From assembly GCF_000233715.2 (NCBI RefSeq), contig NC_021184.1:62001-126000 (forward strand): DNA of 64,000 bases, written 5' to 3'. Numbering within the stretch: position 1 is the first letter of the stretch; the number at the start of each line of letters is the position of its first letter. Below, piece by piece: positions 8,527-17,078 of the stretch. The position numbers were made by a program, and so were the translations under genes. Under the pieces are notes generated by a model, which was not told the origin of the DNA, did not search any database, and saw only the letters and a program-made list of their open reading frames with translations. The stretch comes from Desulfoscipio gibsoniae DSM 7213. Its GTDB lineage: Bacteria; Bacillota; Desulfotomaculia; Desulfotomaculales; Desulfallaceae.

Positions 8527-9201
8527 GTGAAGATTATTGGCCCGCGGGTAGTAGAGGCTTACGTTGGAGAATACGCCAGCGGTAAAAGTGAAGTAGCCGT
8601 TAACAGGGCAGTTGATCTGGCCGCTGCCGGCCGGGAAGTTACCCTGGTGGACTTGGATATTGTTGAGCCGTGTTACACGCTGCGTCCCATAAAAAGGGAG
8701 CTGCAGCAAAAAGGGATTACCGTGCTGGCCTGGGAAACTAAGGACACTATGGGATTGGGCGAAACTGGCAATGTGCTCAGGGCGGAAAACCGCTGGGCGC
8801 TGCGACGCTCCGGGGATATTGTGCTGGACATTGGTTATGGAGTGGAAGGTGCTAAAACCCTTAACCTACTTGAAGGAGCGGGGGCGGATCCCGATTTAAA
8901 GATTTATGCCGTCATAAATATTGCCAGGCCAATGACGGGCAGTATAACAGATATAGTGGAGTATATACGGGAATTGGGTAGAGTGCACGGTATTATCAAC
9001 AACAGCCATCTGGGAGACGAAACTGATGTGGACATAGTTCAGCAAGGAGCATGGATGGTGGATGAAGCAGCCCGGCAATTGCAATTACCTGTGGTGGCTA
9101 CCACGGCGGTCCCGGAAATTGCGGCATTAATGGGACCGGTGGATGTAGCCGGGCACCAGGTAAGGAAACTGGTAAGGTATATGCCGCGCACATTTTGGTA
9201 A
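8527..9201 (+). CDS. P-loop ATPase of unknown role, next to 2-oxoacid oxidoreductase genes
   Basis: The protein has about 224 residues and a variant phosphate-binding loop, GEYASGKSEVAVNRA (GxxxSGKS). It is followed by the strand VTLVDLDIVEPCYT and by VLDIGYG, and resembles the MinD/CobQ-type P-loop fold. I do not recognise a named family. It lies in front of the kor genes and shares their promoter at 8413, so a maturation or regulatory role for that enzyme is possible but unproven. The start is unclear: GTG 8527 lies within the SD-like GGGGGTGA, while in-frame ATT 8533 has better spacing. Confidence 0.6.
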   Translation: MKIIGPRVVEAYVGEYASGKSEVAVNRAVDLAAAGREVTLVDLDIVEPCYTLRPIKRELQQKGITVLAWETKDTMGLGETGNVLRAENRWALRRSGDIVLDIGYGVEGAKTLNLLEGAGADPDLKIYAVINIARPMTGSITDIVEYIRELGRVHGIINNSHLGDETDVDIVQQGAWMVDEAARQLQLPVVATTAVPEIAALMGPVDVAGHQVRKLVRYMPRTFW

Positions 9202-9246
9202 TAAATTTTCTCCATGGGAGTCAAGATTCAGGAGGTGTACAAGTCA

Positions 9247-10335
9247 ATGCCAGAAAAACCGATTCAGGGTGAAAAAAGGGTATTCATGACCGGTAACGAA
9301 GTGGTGGCCTGGGCCGCCGTGGCGGCCGAGGCCGACATTATGTACGGTTATCCCATAACACCCCAAAATGAAATTATGCATTACTGGACCAGGATGCTGC
9401 CCAAGTATGGCCGCAGGTTTCTACAGACCGAGGATGAGCTGTCAGCGGGATTCACCACCGCAGGCGGTGTGCTGGCCGGTCGAAGAGCTTTTACAGCCAC
9501 TGCCGGGCCGGGCAATACTTTAATGCAGGAACCATTGAGTATGGCTGAGGCAATGCGGCTGCCGGTAGTGGTAATTGTGCAGCAGCGTGGCGGTCCTTCC
9601 ACCGCTACGGTGATTTATTCCCAGCAGGAAGTTACCATGACTACGCTGGGCGGCAACGGTGAGGGATTAAGGGTGGTTTATTCCACCGCCACCCACCAGG
9701 AGCTTTTTGATTATACCATTAAGTCCTTTAATACTGCGTGGAAATACCGCTTCCCCACTTTTGTGCTGGGTGATGGTTACCAAGCTAAGATGCGGGAGTC
9801 GCTGACCATGTATGATCCCGCGTCACGGGGCATTACTATGGTGCCAACCGAGCCTTATGTTGGGCGGCCCGGCATGCCGGGAGTGGACAGAGAGCCTACC
9901 CATTTAAGAAATACTTACAATGTGGAAGAAGAGCTGTTTGAAGTACTGGAGCAGTACCTGGCTGATTACGCCAAGGCTGCACCCGAGATTGCTGAATATG
10001 ATGCCTTTGATACCGATGACGCTGAGCTGGTGGTAATATCCCATGGTGTGGTTTCCCGTGCCTGCAAGGAAGCGGTTAAAGAGTTAAGGGAAGAAGGTTA
10101 CAAGGTGGGTTATTTCCGTCCTATCACCCTTCGCCCGCTGCCTGTGGATCAGCTGCGGGATGTAGCCGGCAAAGCCAAACAGTTGCTGGTGGTAGAATCC
10201 GCCAACGGCCAGCTGGACAGGTTGATAAAAGAAGCTATTTATGGTTGCACAACTGAGATGCTTTCTCTGTTTAAGCCGGGTGTAGGTATTACCACTGAGG
10301 AAGTAGTAGCCAGGGTGAAGGAAATTAAAGGTTAA
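9247..10335 (+). CDS. korA: 2-oxoacid:ferredoxin oxidoreductase, alpha subunit
   Basis: This is the pyrimidine-domain subunit of a CoA-dependent 2-oxoacid:ferredoxin oxidoreductase, most likely for 2-oxoglutarate or a branched-chain 2-oxoacid. It has about 363 residues. The N-terminal block MTGNEVVAWAAVAAEAD and YGYPITPQNEI are typical of KorA/VorB-type chains, followed by EDELSAGFTTAGG. The C-terminal domain II has VVSRACKEAVKELREEG. ATG 9247 follows AGGAGGTG (9230-9237); an upstream in-frame ATG at 9214 lies before the SD and is less likely. Unusually, 244 bases separate it from korB. Confidence 0.88.
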   Translation: MPEKPIQGEKRVFMTGNEVVAWAAVAAEADIMYGYPITPQNEIMHYWTRMLPKYGRRFLQTEDELSAGFTTAGGVLAGRRAFTATAGPGNTLMQEPLSMAEAMRLPVVVIVQQRGGPSTATVIYSQQEVTMTTLGGNGEGLRVVYSTATHQELFDYTIKSFNTAWKYRFPTFVLGDGYQAKMRESLTMYDPASRGITMVPTEPYVGRPGMPGVDREPTHLRNTYNVEEELFEVLEQYLADYAKAAPEIAEYDAFDTDDAELVVISHGVVSRACKEAVKELREEGYKVGYFRPITLRPLPVDQLRDVAGKAKQLLVVESANGQLDRLIKEAIYGCTTEMLSLFKPGVGITTEEVVARVKEIKG

Positions 10336-10579
10336 GGACAGATTTGCAAGCCCGGTTATGAAAAATACCGGAAAATTTAGGCAAATTGTTTTGTGGTTTT
10401 ATGTGTTAACATTAGTATATAAACCGGAAATAAAGATATAGGGCTGGTACAAGGAACCGGTATATATTACGGTTTATTTATAAAAAACCGGTACAATTAA
10501 GGTTAGCGCTTTATTGCAGATTGCAAATTAATATTACCATTATGATTATTGCTGAGAGGATTGAAAGGGGGCTTTTGTA
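10336..10579 (+). other. korA-korB intergenic region with repeated ACCGG motifs
   Basis: This is a 244-base gap inside an otherwise compact gene set. It is AT-rich and contains five CCGG motifs, four within ACCGG, plus the inverted pair ACCGGTATATATTACGGT. It may hold a second promoter or an operator. No open frame is visible in it. Confidence 0.45.
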
Positions 10580-11341
10580 ATGTCAGTACAGCCTGCCATG
10601 CCCAAATGCTGGCGTGTGGAATCCAAACCCCATAAATTCTGCCCGGGTTGTGGTCACGGACTGGTGCTCAAGGCGCTGGGACAAGCCATTGATGAGCTGG
10701 GCATTCAAGATAAGGTTGTTTTTGGCTGTGACATTGGCTGTTCGCTGTTGTCCGTGGACTTTTTCAACGTAGACACTGTACAAACTCACCACGGCCGTAC
10801 AACACCGGTAATTACGGGTGTCAAACGGGCCAATACGGATGTAATCGGGGTTGCTTATATGGGTGACGGCGGTGGTTACGCTATTGGTGCACAACACCTG
10901 GTAAGTGCGGCGACCCGTAACGAACGGATTACGGCGATTTTGGTTAACAACACCCAGTACGGCATGACCGGCGGCCAGATGGCGCCAACTACCATGCCGG
11001 GTCAAAAAACTGAAACGTCACCTTATGGCCGTGATGTAAATACTATGGGTTACCCCACCCAAGGACCGGAAATGGTGGCGGCCATCACCCAGGAGGGTGC
11101 TTATGTGGCTCGGGGTACTGTGGCCAATATAAAGCAACTTAAAGGTTTTATTAAAAAAGCACTGGAAAATCAAATGGCCGGGAACGGGTTTAGTTTTGTG
11201 GAAGCACTATCCACCTGCCCCACCAACTGGCGTACCAACGCCGAAGACACCTGGAAATTTGTTGAGCAAGATATGACTAAATATTTTAAGGTAGGGGAAA
11301 TTAAAGTACCCGGTCCCCGGGAGGAGAAGGAGGGACAATAA
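10580..11341 (+). CDS. korB: 2-oxoacid:ferredoxin oxidoreductase, beta subunit
   Basis: This is the thiamine diphosphate-binding subunit, 253 residues. Motifs are HKFCPGCGHGLVLKAL near the N terminus, FGCDIGCSLL, and the TPP/Mg2+ site GDGGGYAIGAQHL followed by NNTQYGMTGGQ. It works with the alpha, gamma and delta chains to decarboxylate a 2-oxoacid and pass electrons to ferredoxin. ATG 10580 has GAAAGGGGG upstream. It ends three bases before korC. Confidence 0.92.
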   Translation: MSVQPAMPKCWRVESKPHKFCPGCGHGLVLKALGQAIDELGIQDKVVFGCDIGCSLLSVDFFNVDTVQTHHGRTTPVITGVKRANTDVIGVAYMGDGGGYAIGAQHLVSAATRNERITAILVNNTQYGMTGGQMAPTTMPGQKTETSPYGRDVNTMGYPTQGPEMVAAITQEGAYVARGTVANIKQLKGFIKKALENQMAGNGFSFVEALSTCPTNWRTNAEDTWKFVEQDMTKYFKVGEIKVPGPREEKEGQ

Positions 11342-11344
11342 TAA

Positions 11345-11911
11345 ATGGCTAAGCCGGTAAAAATTATCCTGGCCGGCGAAGGTGGCCAGGGAGTACAGTC
11401 GGTGGCGGAAATTATCGCCGAGGCGGCCAACGAAGAAGGGCGCGAGGCGCTGTATATACCCAATTTCGGCGTTGAGCAGCGGGGTGGTGTTTCAGTAGCT
11501 TACTTGCAGATTGGCGATGAAGCTATTGGAGCGCCCAAGTTTCAAATCGGTGATATTGTAATAGCACTTAGTGACCGGGCTGTTCGCCGCACCAAGCAGT
11601 ATGCGGGGCCCGAGACTATATTTGTTTACGATTCCGGTATTGAAGATATTGAAGATGATCTACCCAAGAACGCTAAAAAGGTACTGGGTATTCCAGCTAT
11701 CGAGGTGTCCAAGAAGGAACTGCATCCCCGGGTGTTTAATATAATTATCATGGGTGCGGTGCTGAAGGCCACCGAGGTGGTGGCAGTAGAGGACGCCAAG
11801 GCGGCCGTGGAGAAAAAGCTGGGCTATAAATTCGAAAAGAATCCCAAGCTCCGGGAAATGAATTTCCGGGCCATTGAACGCGGCATGGAATTGGTGGCCA
11901 GCATATTGTAA
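11345..11911 (+). CDS. korC: 2-oxoacid:ferredoxin oxidoreductase, gamma subunit
   Basis: The protein has 188 residues. The opening block KIILAGEGGQGVQSVAEII is the signature of the gamma (CoA-binding) domain of this enzyme class, followed by NFGVEQRGGVS. ATG 11345 lies three bases after the korB stop, with AAGGAGGGAC before it. The downstream ferredoxin-like gene completes a four-subunit set. Confidence 0.92.
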   Translation: MAKPVKIILAGEGGQGVQSVAEIIAEAANEEGREALYIPNFGVEQRGGVSVAYLQIGDEAIGAPKFQIGDIVIALSDRAVRRTKQYAGPETIFVYDSGIEDIEDDLPKNAKKVLGIPAIEVSKKELHPRVFNIIIMGAVLKATEVVAVEDAKAAVEKKLGYKFEKNPKLREMNFRAIERGMELVASIL

Positions 11912-11925
11912 GGGGGGTATTTTAA

Positions 11926-12174
11926 ATGGCTCAAACCTTCAAGGGGCGTACCCTGGAAGTGGAAAAAGGTTTTTGGACATTGTTCCCCGGGCTTTGCAAG
12001 GGATGCGGCCTGTGTATTCAAAAGTGTCCCAAAAAGTGCATGAGCTGGTCTGATGTACTGGGGGTATATGGTACGCCTTCGGTGGAGATAAACGATGAGT
12101 GTATTGCATGCGGCATCTGCCAGAATTTCTGCCCGGATTGTGCCATAGCAGTGGAGAAAAAGAAGGAACAATAA
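11926..12174 (+). CDS. korD: 2-oxoacid:ferredoxin oxidoreductase, delta (ferredoxin-like) subunit
   Basis: This 82-residue 2x[4Fe-4S] protein carries the cysteine motifs CKGCGLCIQKCPKKC and CIACGICQNFCPDC. It passes electrons from the beta subunit towards ferredoxin. The second motif has an unusual cysteine arrangement (CPDCAIAV), but all four ligands of a standard cluster are present. ATG 11926 follows AAGGGGGG. An intrinsic terminator follows at 12206. Confidence 0.92.
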   Translation: MAQTFKGRTLEVEKGFWTLFPGLCKGCGLCIQKCPKKCMSWSDVLGVYGTPSVEINDECIACGICQNFCPDCAIAVEKKKEQ

Positions 12175-12205
12175 GGAAAAAAATTAAAATAAGTTTGTAC
12201 AAGCC

Positions 12206-12241
12206 AAGCTGCGGGATGTCTTTTGTCCCGCAGCTTTTTTA
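12206..12241 (+). terminator. intrinsic terminator after korD
   Basis: Perfect 11-bp stem (12206-12216 with 12226-12236), 9-base loop and a T tract. Confidence 0.9.
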
Positions 12242-12378
12242 GTGTGGCAGGATAATTTATTATTAAATGTGTTTTAACTGCGTTAATTAATATTGCTTAT
12301 GGTACTATGAATGAAAATGGATGGTAATCCCAAGGGACCGGCAGCGGTTCAATAACATATACTAATAAGGGTGATGTT

Positions 12379-12588
12379 ATGAACGGCTGTGTTTGCTTTT
12401 TTTGTGGATCTGAGAGGACTATGGAACAGGGTATCTATATTCGGGGATACTATATTTGTCCGGATTGCGAAGCGAAAATTTGTTGTTTAACCTTGGACAG
12501 CGTTAATTATGATTATTACAGAAACGGGCTTAAAAGAATATGGTGTTTGACGGGTAATTGTTCACCTTCTGATGATGCTTGTTTTTGA
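12379..12588 (+). CDS. csfB: Gin/CsfB-type anti-sigma-G factor
   Basis: This 69-residue protein has CFFCG and CPDCEAKI zinc-binding pairs and the block YDYYRNGLKRIW, which parallels YAFYVKKLKSI in B. subtilis CsfB (Gin). Gin is a small zinc protein that blocks sigma-G (and sigma-E at late stages) in the wrong compartment during sporulation. Gene order supports this: in B. subtilis csfB also stands upstream of yaaO-tmk-holB. Its 3' end overlaps a convergent gene by about 73 bases. Confidence 0.8.
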   Translation: MNGCVCFFCGSERTMEQGIYIRGYYICPDCEAKICCLTLDSVNYDYYRNGLKRIWCLTGNCSPSDDACF

Positions 12589-12776
12589 GCCAACCTGTCC
12601 CGGCGGTGGGCCAATTCCAAATCGCATCTGATCTGGCTAAGGGTGGCTAAATTAATACCGGTGCGATATGAGATTTCCAGGTCAGAGGTGCCTTTTTTCC
12701 AGGCCCTTATCAGGCCGGGCACATTGGTGCGATATTTTTGGGAAAGTTTTTCAGTATTGATTTTTATTGCCTTCAC
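12516..12776 (-). CDS. small helix-turn-helix-like protein of unknown function
   Basis: This is an 86-residue basic protein read from the minus strand. Residues 15-60 look like a resolvase/HTH_23-style helix-turn-helix (LIRAWKKGTSDLEISYRTG then LATLSQIRCDLE). The start codon GTG lies just after AAAGGAG. It converges on and overlaps the end of csfB. The overlap could mean the C-terminal tail is not conserved. I do not recognise a named family. Confidence 0.5.
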   Translation of the reverse strand: MKAIKINTEKLSQKYRTNVPGLIRAWKKGTSDLEISYRTGINLATLSQIRCDLELAHRRDRLAQKQASSEGEQLPVKHHILLSPFL

Positions 12777-12932
12777 ACTCCTTTCATAATCCTTAATTTT
12801 ATTTTGGCCGCCGCTGACATCTTTATGAGGTGAATGAAATGTAAATTGAGGGTTAAAAAAGGTTGATTTCTGGTCCGTTGGTTAACAATATGATAAAATA
12901 AAATGTTAACAAAAGATTTGAGGAGAGATCCA

Positions 12933-14396
12933 TTGTCAATCAACCAGGAGCATACCCCTTTGGTAGAGGCATTGCGTAAATATGATCGTAATCACGTCGT
13001 GCGTTTTCATGTTCCCGGCCATGGCGGCGGCCCGGGGTTGCCCGCAGCTATAAGGTGGGGTAATCTGCCGGGATGGGATGTTACTGAGCTGGCGGGGTTG
13101 GATGATTTGCACAACCCCGCAGGTGTGATAGCTGCAGCTCAGCAAAGCGCTGCAGAGCTTTATAACGCCCGGTGTACTTTTTTTTTAGTGAATGGTACTA
13201 CGGTGGGCCTGCAGGCCTTGATTGCAGCCACTTGCAGTGAAGATAAGGCTCTGGTGTTGCCGCGCAACGTGCACCGGTCGGTGCTGGGCGGATTGCTGTT
13301 CAGTGGAGCCCGCCCGGTTTTTATAGATCCGGTTATTGTGCCCGGGTTTGACTTTGCCGCTGGATTTTTGCCGGACAAGCTGGATATTGCTCTGCGGCAA
13401 AACCCCGGCGCAGGGGCTGTGCTAGCCGTTCATCCCTGCTATTACGGGGTGGTTGGTGATCTGGCCGGGGTGGACAAGGTATGCCGGCGGCACGGGGTGC
13501 CTTTACTGGTGGATGAAGCCCATGGCACGCACCTTTGCTTGCACCCCGACCTGCCTGCTGATGCATTGTCCCTGGGTGCTGATGCAGTGGTACAGAGTGT
13601 GCATAAGACGGGGGGGGCGCTTACCCAGGCCTCCTGGTTGCACCTGGGCAGTGACCGTATAGCACGGGAAAGGGTGGCTGATGCGTTGCGCTTACTCCAG
13701 ACCAGCAGCCCTTCATATATTTTAATGGCCTCGCTTGATGCGGCCAGACGGCAGCTTGCTTTACAAGGACAGTCCAGGTTGGATCTTTTATTGGCTCTTG
13801 CCGAGGAGGCGGCAGATAAAATAAACCAAATACCTGGCCTGGCAGTGCTGGGTAAAGAGCACTTGTTGGTACCAGGTGCTGTGGATTATGATCCAACTCG
13901 CTTGGTGATTTCGGTACAGGGATTGGGGATTGGCGGGTATGCGGCAGCCCGTGAGCTGGCCGCTGCCCATGGTATATATATAGAAATGTCTGATACCAAT
14001 AACCTGGTGATAGTATTGTCCCTGGGTGCGGGCCGGTCAGATGTGCTGGCGTTGGTGAGTGCCTTAACTGAAATTAGCCGGTCTGTGGGGGCCGGGCAAA
14101 CTGTTGGCCGAAACTGTAATGGGCTGCCCCCGGCTGGCCCGCCACTGCCGCTACAGGCTATGACACCGCGCCAGGCCTGGCTGGCGGGGCAAAAAAAGGT
14201 GGCACTGGAGGAAGCCAGGGGATTAGTGGGCGCGGAAATAATCGCGGTTTATCCGCCAGGTATTGCGGTAATATATCCCGGGGAGGAAATTACCCCGGAG
14301 GTCATAGAATACTTATTACAGGTGCGGGAAATCGGTTTGCACATTCAGGGTGCTGCAGATCCTACGCTTACAACGATGCGGGTGGTAGATATATAA
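12933..14396 (+). CDS. Orn/Lys/Arg decarboxylase family protein (YaaO-type)
   Basis: This is a PLP-dependent fold-type I decarboxylase, about 487 residues. Motifs are HVPGHGGGPG near the N terminus, VDEAHGTH for the PLP-contacting aspartate, and SVHKTGGALTQAS with the Schiff-base lysine. A smaller C-terminal domain follows. The length fits the short YaaO/SpeA-like group, which decarboxylates arginine or lysine and may feed polyamine synthesis; substrate is not settled. TTG 12933 follows GAGGAG (12920-12925), better than the in-frame ATG 12903 which lacks an SD. The csfB-yaaO-tmk order is as in B. subtilis. Confidence 0.85.
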   Translation: MSINQEHTPLVEALRKYDRNHVVRFHVPGHGGGPGLPAAIRWGNLPGWDVTELAGLDDLHNPAGVIAAAQQSAAELYNARCTFFLVNGTTVGLQALIAATCSEDKALVLPRNVHRSVLGGLLFSGARPVFIDPVIVPGFDFAAGFLPDKLDIALRQNPGAGAVLAVHPCYYGVVGDLAGVDKVCRRHGVPLLVDEAHGTHLCLHPDLPADALSLGADAVVQSVHKTGGALTQASWLHLGSDRIARERVADALRLLQTSSPSYILMASLDAARRQLALQGQSRLDLLLALAEEAADKINQIPGLAVLGKEHLLVPGAVDYDPTRLVISVQGLGIGGYAAARELAAAHGIYIEMSDTNNLVIVLSLGAGRSDVLALVSALTEISRSVGAGQTVGRNCNGLPPAGPPLPLQAMTPRQAWLAGQKKVALEEARGLVGAEIIAVYPPGIAVIYPGEEITPEVIEYLLQVREIGLHIQGAADPTLTTMRVVDI

Positions 14397-14477
14397 GCTA
14401 CTGGTTTTGATACAGTTGCATAGATAAGCAAGTTTAAAATCCTTGGTTAATGCTGCAACGTAAGGGGAGTTTAACAA

Positions 14478-15095
14478 TTGCTAGCGGGTAAATTTATTGT
14501 ATTTGAAGGTATTGACGGGGCGGGTAAGACCACCCAGATGGAGCTGCTGGCCGGTTTCTTTAAAAGGAAGGGTATGCCGGTACTGTGTACCCGGGAACCG
14601 GGAGGGACCCGGATTGGGGGTAGGTTGCGGAACCTTCTTTTAGACCCTGCCTGCCATGATATAAACCACCGTACCGAGGCGATTCTTTACGCGGCGGACC
14701 GGGCCCAACATGTTTATGAAATAATAAGGCCTGCTTTAGACAGGGGAATTACGGTGCTCTGTGACAGGTTTGTATATTCCACCCTGGCCTACCAGGGGTG
14801 GGGGCGGGGTATGGACATGGCGCTGCTGCTGCAGCTAAATGAGCTGGCCACCGGCGGTTTACTGCCGGATGCGGTGGTGTTGTTGGATATAGCCGTGCCG
14901 GAAGGCATGCGCCGGGTGATGGGACAGCGTTCTCCGGATCGCCTGGAAGGTGAAAAGCACGTTTTTTTCCGGCGGGTGCGGGAGGGCTACCTGGACCAGG
15001 CCGCCAGGCGGCCTGATATTTTTCAGGTGATACGGGGGGATGGGACGGTGGAAGAGGTTCACCGGAAAATTATTGAGGCATTAGGTGAATTATAA
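14478..15095 (+). CDS. tmk: thymidylate kinase
   Basis: Phosphorylates dTMP to dTDP for DNA synthesis. It has 205 residues. The P-loop FEGIDGAGKTTQ, the REPGGT substrate loop and CDRFVYSTLAYQGWGRG are all present, as is a lid region QRSPDRLE. The TTG start at 14478 follows AAGGGGAG. It lies between yaaO and holB as in B. subtilis, although the small yaaQ and yaaR genes found there are absent. Confidence 0.95.
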   Translation: MLAGKFIVFEGIDGAGKTTQMELLAGFFKRKGMPVLCTREPGGTRIGGRLRNLLLDPACHDINHRTEAILYAADRAQHVYEIIRPALDRGITVLCDRFVYSTLAYQGWGRGMDMALLLQLNELATGGLLPDAVVLLDIAVPEGMRRVMGQRSPDRLEGEKHVFFRRVREGYLDQAARRPDIFQVIRGDGTVEEVHRKIIEALGEL

Positions 15096-15143
15096 GTTAT
15101 ACACTAATAAATTTTAATGGCTGTTTGTTTGGGGGTAGAGTTG

Positions 15144-16139
15144 ATGCCGGTGTTAAGGGACGTGGTAGGCCACGAACAAGTTAAAAAGCGTCTAAAAAAT
15201 GCCCTGACCGGACGGGTCAACCATGCTTATCTTTTTGGCGGGCCGCCGGGAGTTGGTAAAAAAACCGCCGGTCTTGCCTTTGCCCGGGCGTTATTGTGCC
15301 AGCGGGGCAAGGGGGATGCCTGCGGGGAATGTGATGACTGTACCATCTCGGAGCGAGGTGTGCATCCCGATTTGCACATTATCCGTCCGGAAGGTGCTTC
15401 CATAAAAATTCATCAGTTGCGAGCTATGCAGGACGGGGCTGCCTTTACCGCCTTTGGTACGGGCAGGCAGGTTTTTTTGGTAGAGCAGGCCGAGAAGATG
15501 AGTTTAGCGGCGGCTAATTGTTTTTTAAAAATATTGGAGGAACCCCCATCAGGGGTGGTATTTATACTGATTACCGATGACTTGTCCGGGATGTTGCCCA
15601 CAGTTATGTCCCGCTGCCAGCAATATCGCTTTGGCTTTCTGTCCGGGGAGGAAGTGCTGCAGGTATTGGCTAATACAGGCACAGATGCGGGGTATGATGA
15701 CGATAGCGCCCGGGTGGCGGCAACGTTGTGCGGGGGATGTCCGGGCCGGGCTCTGGCGATGCTTAACGGGTCGGATAAGCGTGGTGCCATGCTGGAGCTA
15801 TTGATGCGGGTAGTCCGGGAAAGGCCGGGCAGTGTATTTGCTCCAGTGGAGGAATTGGCTGAGCGGGAAAACCTGGCGGGGTTTATCAATTATGTGATTC
15901 TTTTTTTTAGGGATGTGTTAATTTGGCAAATAACCGGTTCCACAGAGCTTGTAATCAATGTGGACCGGCATTCATATATTGTCGAATTGGCCGGTGCTTA
16001 TGCAAAACCGGAAGTAATGGATATACTGGTAACGGCGGAAAAAGCATCGGGTCGTTTGGCAAGCAATGTTAATCAGCGCCTGGTGCTGGATTCTTTGCTA
16101 TTTAAAATTGCCGGCCTGGGGGACAATGATCGGGGGTAG
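15144..16139 (+). CDS. holB: DNA polymerase III, delta' subunit
   Basis: Clamp-loader subunit of about 331 residues. It has GGPPGVGKKTAGLAFA (P-loop-like), the zinc module CxxxxxxxxCGECDDC, VEQAEKMSLAAANCFLKILEEPP (region of the Walker B/sensor) and MSRCQQ with the SRC arginine-finger motif. ATG 15144 (or TTG 15141) follows GGGGGTAGAG; the in-frame ATG at 15117 is less well placed. It precedes ricT by 6 bases. Confidence 0.92.
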   Translation: MPVLRDVVGHEQVKKRLKNALTGRVNHAYLFGGPPGVGKKTAGLAFARALLCQRGKGDACGECDDCTISERGVHPDLHIIRPEGASIKIHQLRAMQDGAAFTAFGTGRQVFLVEQAEKMSLAAANCFLKILEEPPSGVVFILITDDLSGMLPTVMSRCQQYRFGFLSGEEVLQVLANTGTDAGYDDDSARVAATLCGGCPGRALAMLNGSDKRGAMLELLMRVVRERPGSVFAPVEELAERENLAGFINYVILFFRDVLIWQITGSTELVINVDRHSYIVELAGAYAKPEVMDILVTAEKASGRLASNVNQRLVLDSLLFKIAGLGDNDRG

Positions 16140-16145
16140 TGGATA

Positions 16146-17078
16146 TTGCCGTATACTGTAGTAGGGATACGTTTTAAAGCGGCTGGTAAAATATATTACT
16201 TTGATCCCGGAGAGCTGCATTTATCAATAAACGATGGGGTTATTGTGGAAACATCCAGGGGGGTTGAATATGGAACCGTGGTGACCGGGCCCCGGGAAGT
16301 GTCCGAGGAGGAACTGGTAGGTGCCTTGAAGATGGTACTGCGCCGGGCTAATGATGATGATTTGGATCAGCTGCAGGCCAACCGGGAGAAAGAAACCAGG
16401 GCAATGGAGATCTGCCAGGAAAAGATTGAAGTCCACGGGCTGCCCATGAAACTGGTGGATGTGGAACAAACTTTTGACGGTAATAAAATTATTTTTTATT
16501 TTACTGCCGATGGTCGTATAGATTTCCGGGAACTGGTCAAGGATCTGGCTGCGGTTTTCCGGACCCGCATTGAACTACGCCAAATTGGTGTGCGGGATGA
16601 GGCTAAAATGATGGGTGGACTGGGCTGCTGTGGCAGGGAATTATGTTGTGCCACCTGGCTGGCTGACTTTGCTTCGGTATCCATTCGGATGGCCAAGGAG
16701 CAAAACCTATCACTTAATCCCACAAAGATTTCGGGTATATGCGGCCGCTTAATGTGCTGCCTGAAATTTGAAAACGAAGTTTATGAGCAGGCCAAGGAAG
16801 GTTTCCCGGAACTCGGTAAAAGGGTAACCACTCCGGATGGTGATGGCAGGGTGAGCGGCATTAATATTTTAAAGCGAACAGTTAATGTGGAGCTGCGGGA
16901 GAGTAAGCTGATCAAAGAGTATCCCTGCAGTGCAATTGAAGTGGAATCCGTGGAAGGTGATCATGGTGAAGCCCCTAACGTTAAAAATGAAGGCGCTGGA
17001 GGCCAGGGCTCAGGACCTGTTATCCGAAATCAAAAACTTGAAAAATGTTGTCGAAGTGCTCGAAGCAGAAAATGCTAA
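16146..17078 (+). CDS. ricT: PSP1-domain protein RicT (YaaT)
   Basis: This 310-residue protein has the PSP1 C-terminal domain. Its hallmark cysteine clusters GGLGCCGRELCC and GICGRLMCC ligate iron-sulfur clusters in the B. subtilis RicAFT complex, which stimulates RNase Y-dependent mRNA processing and affects sporulation and competence. The start is TTG 16146. The last 39 codons overlap yabA in another frame by 116 bases. Its tail (rich in Gly, Arg and Cys) does not look like a conserved part and may be an extension past an ancestral stop. Confidence 0.9.
   Translation: MPYTVVGIRFKAAGKIYYFDPGELHLSINDGVIVETSRGVEYGTVVTGPREVSEEELVGALKMVLRRANDDDLDQLQANREKETRAMEICQEKIEVHGLPMKLVDVEQTFDGNKIIFYFTADGRIDFRELVKDLAAVFRTRIELRQIGVRDEAKMMGGLGCCGRELCCATWLADFASVSIRMAKEQNLSLNPTKISGICGRLMCCLKFENEVYEQAKEGFPELGKRVTTPDGDGRVSGINILKRTVNVELRESKLIKEYPCSAIEVESVEGDHGEAPNVKNEGAGGQGSGPVIRNQKLEKCCRSARSRKC

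Noticed and set aside
10583-11005. 140-codon open frame opposite korB
   Set aside because: Complete overlap with a well supported gene.
15413-15889. 158-codon open frame opposite holB
   Set aside because: Covered by the strongly supported holB gene; no independent evidence.
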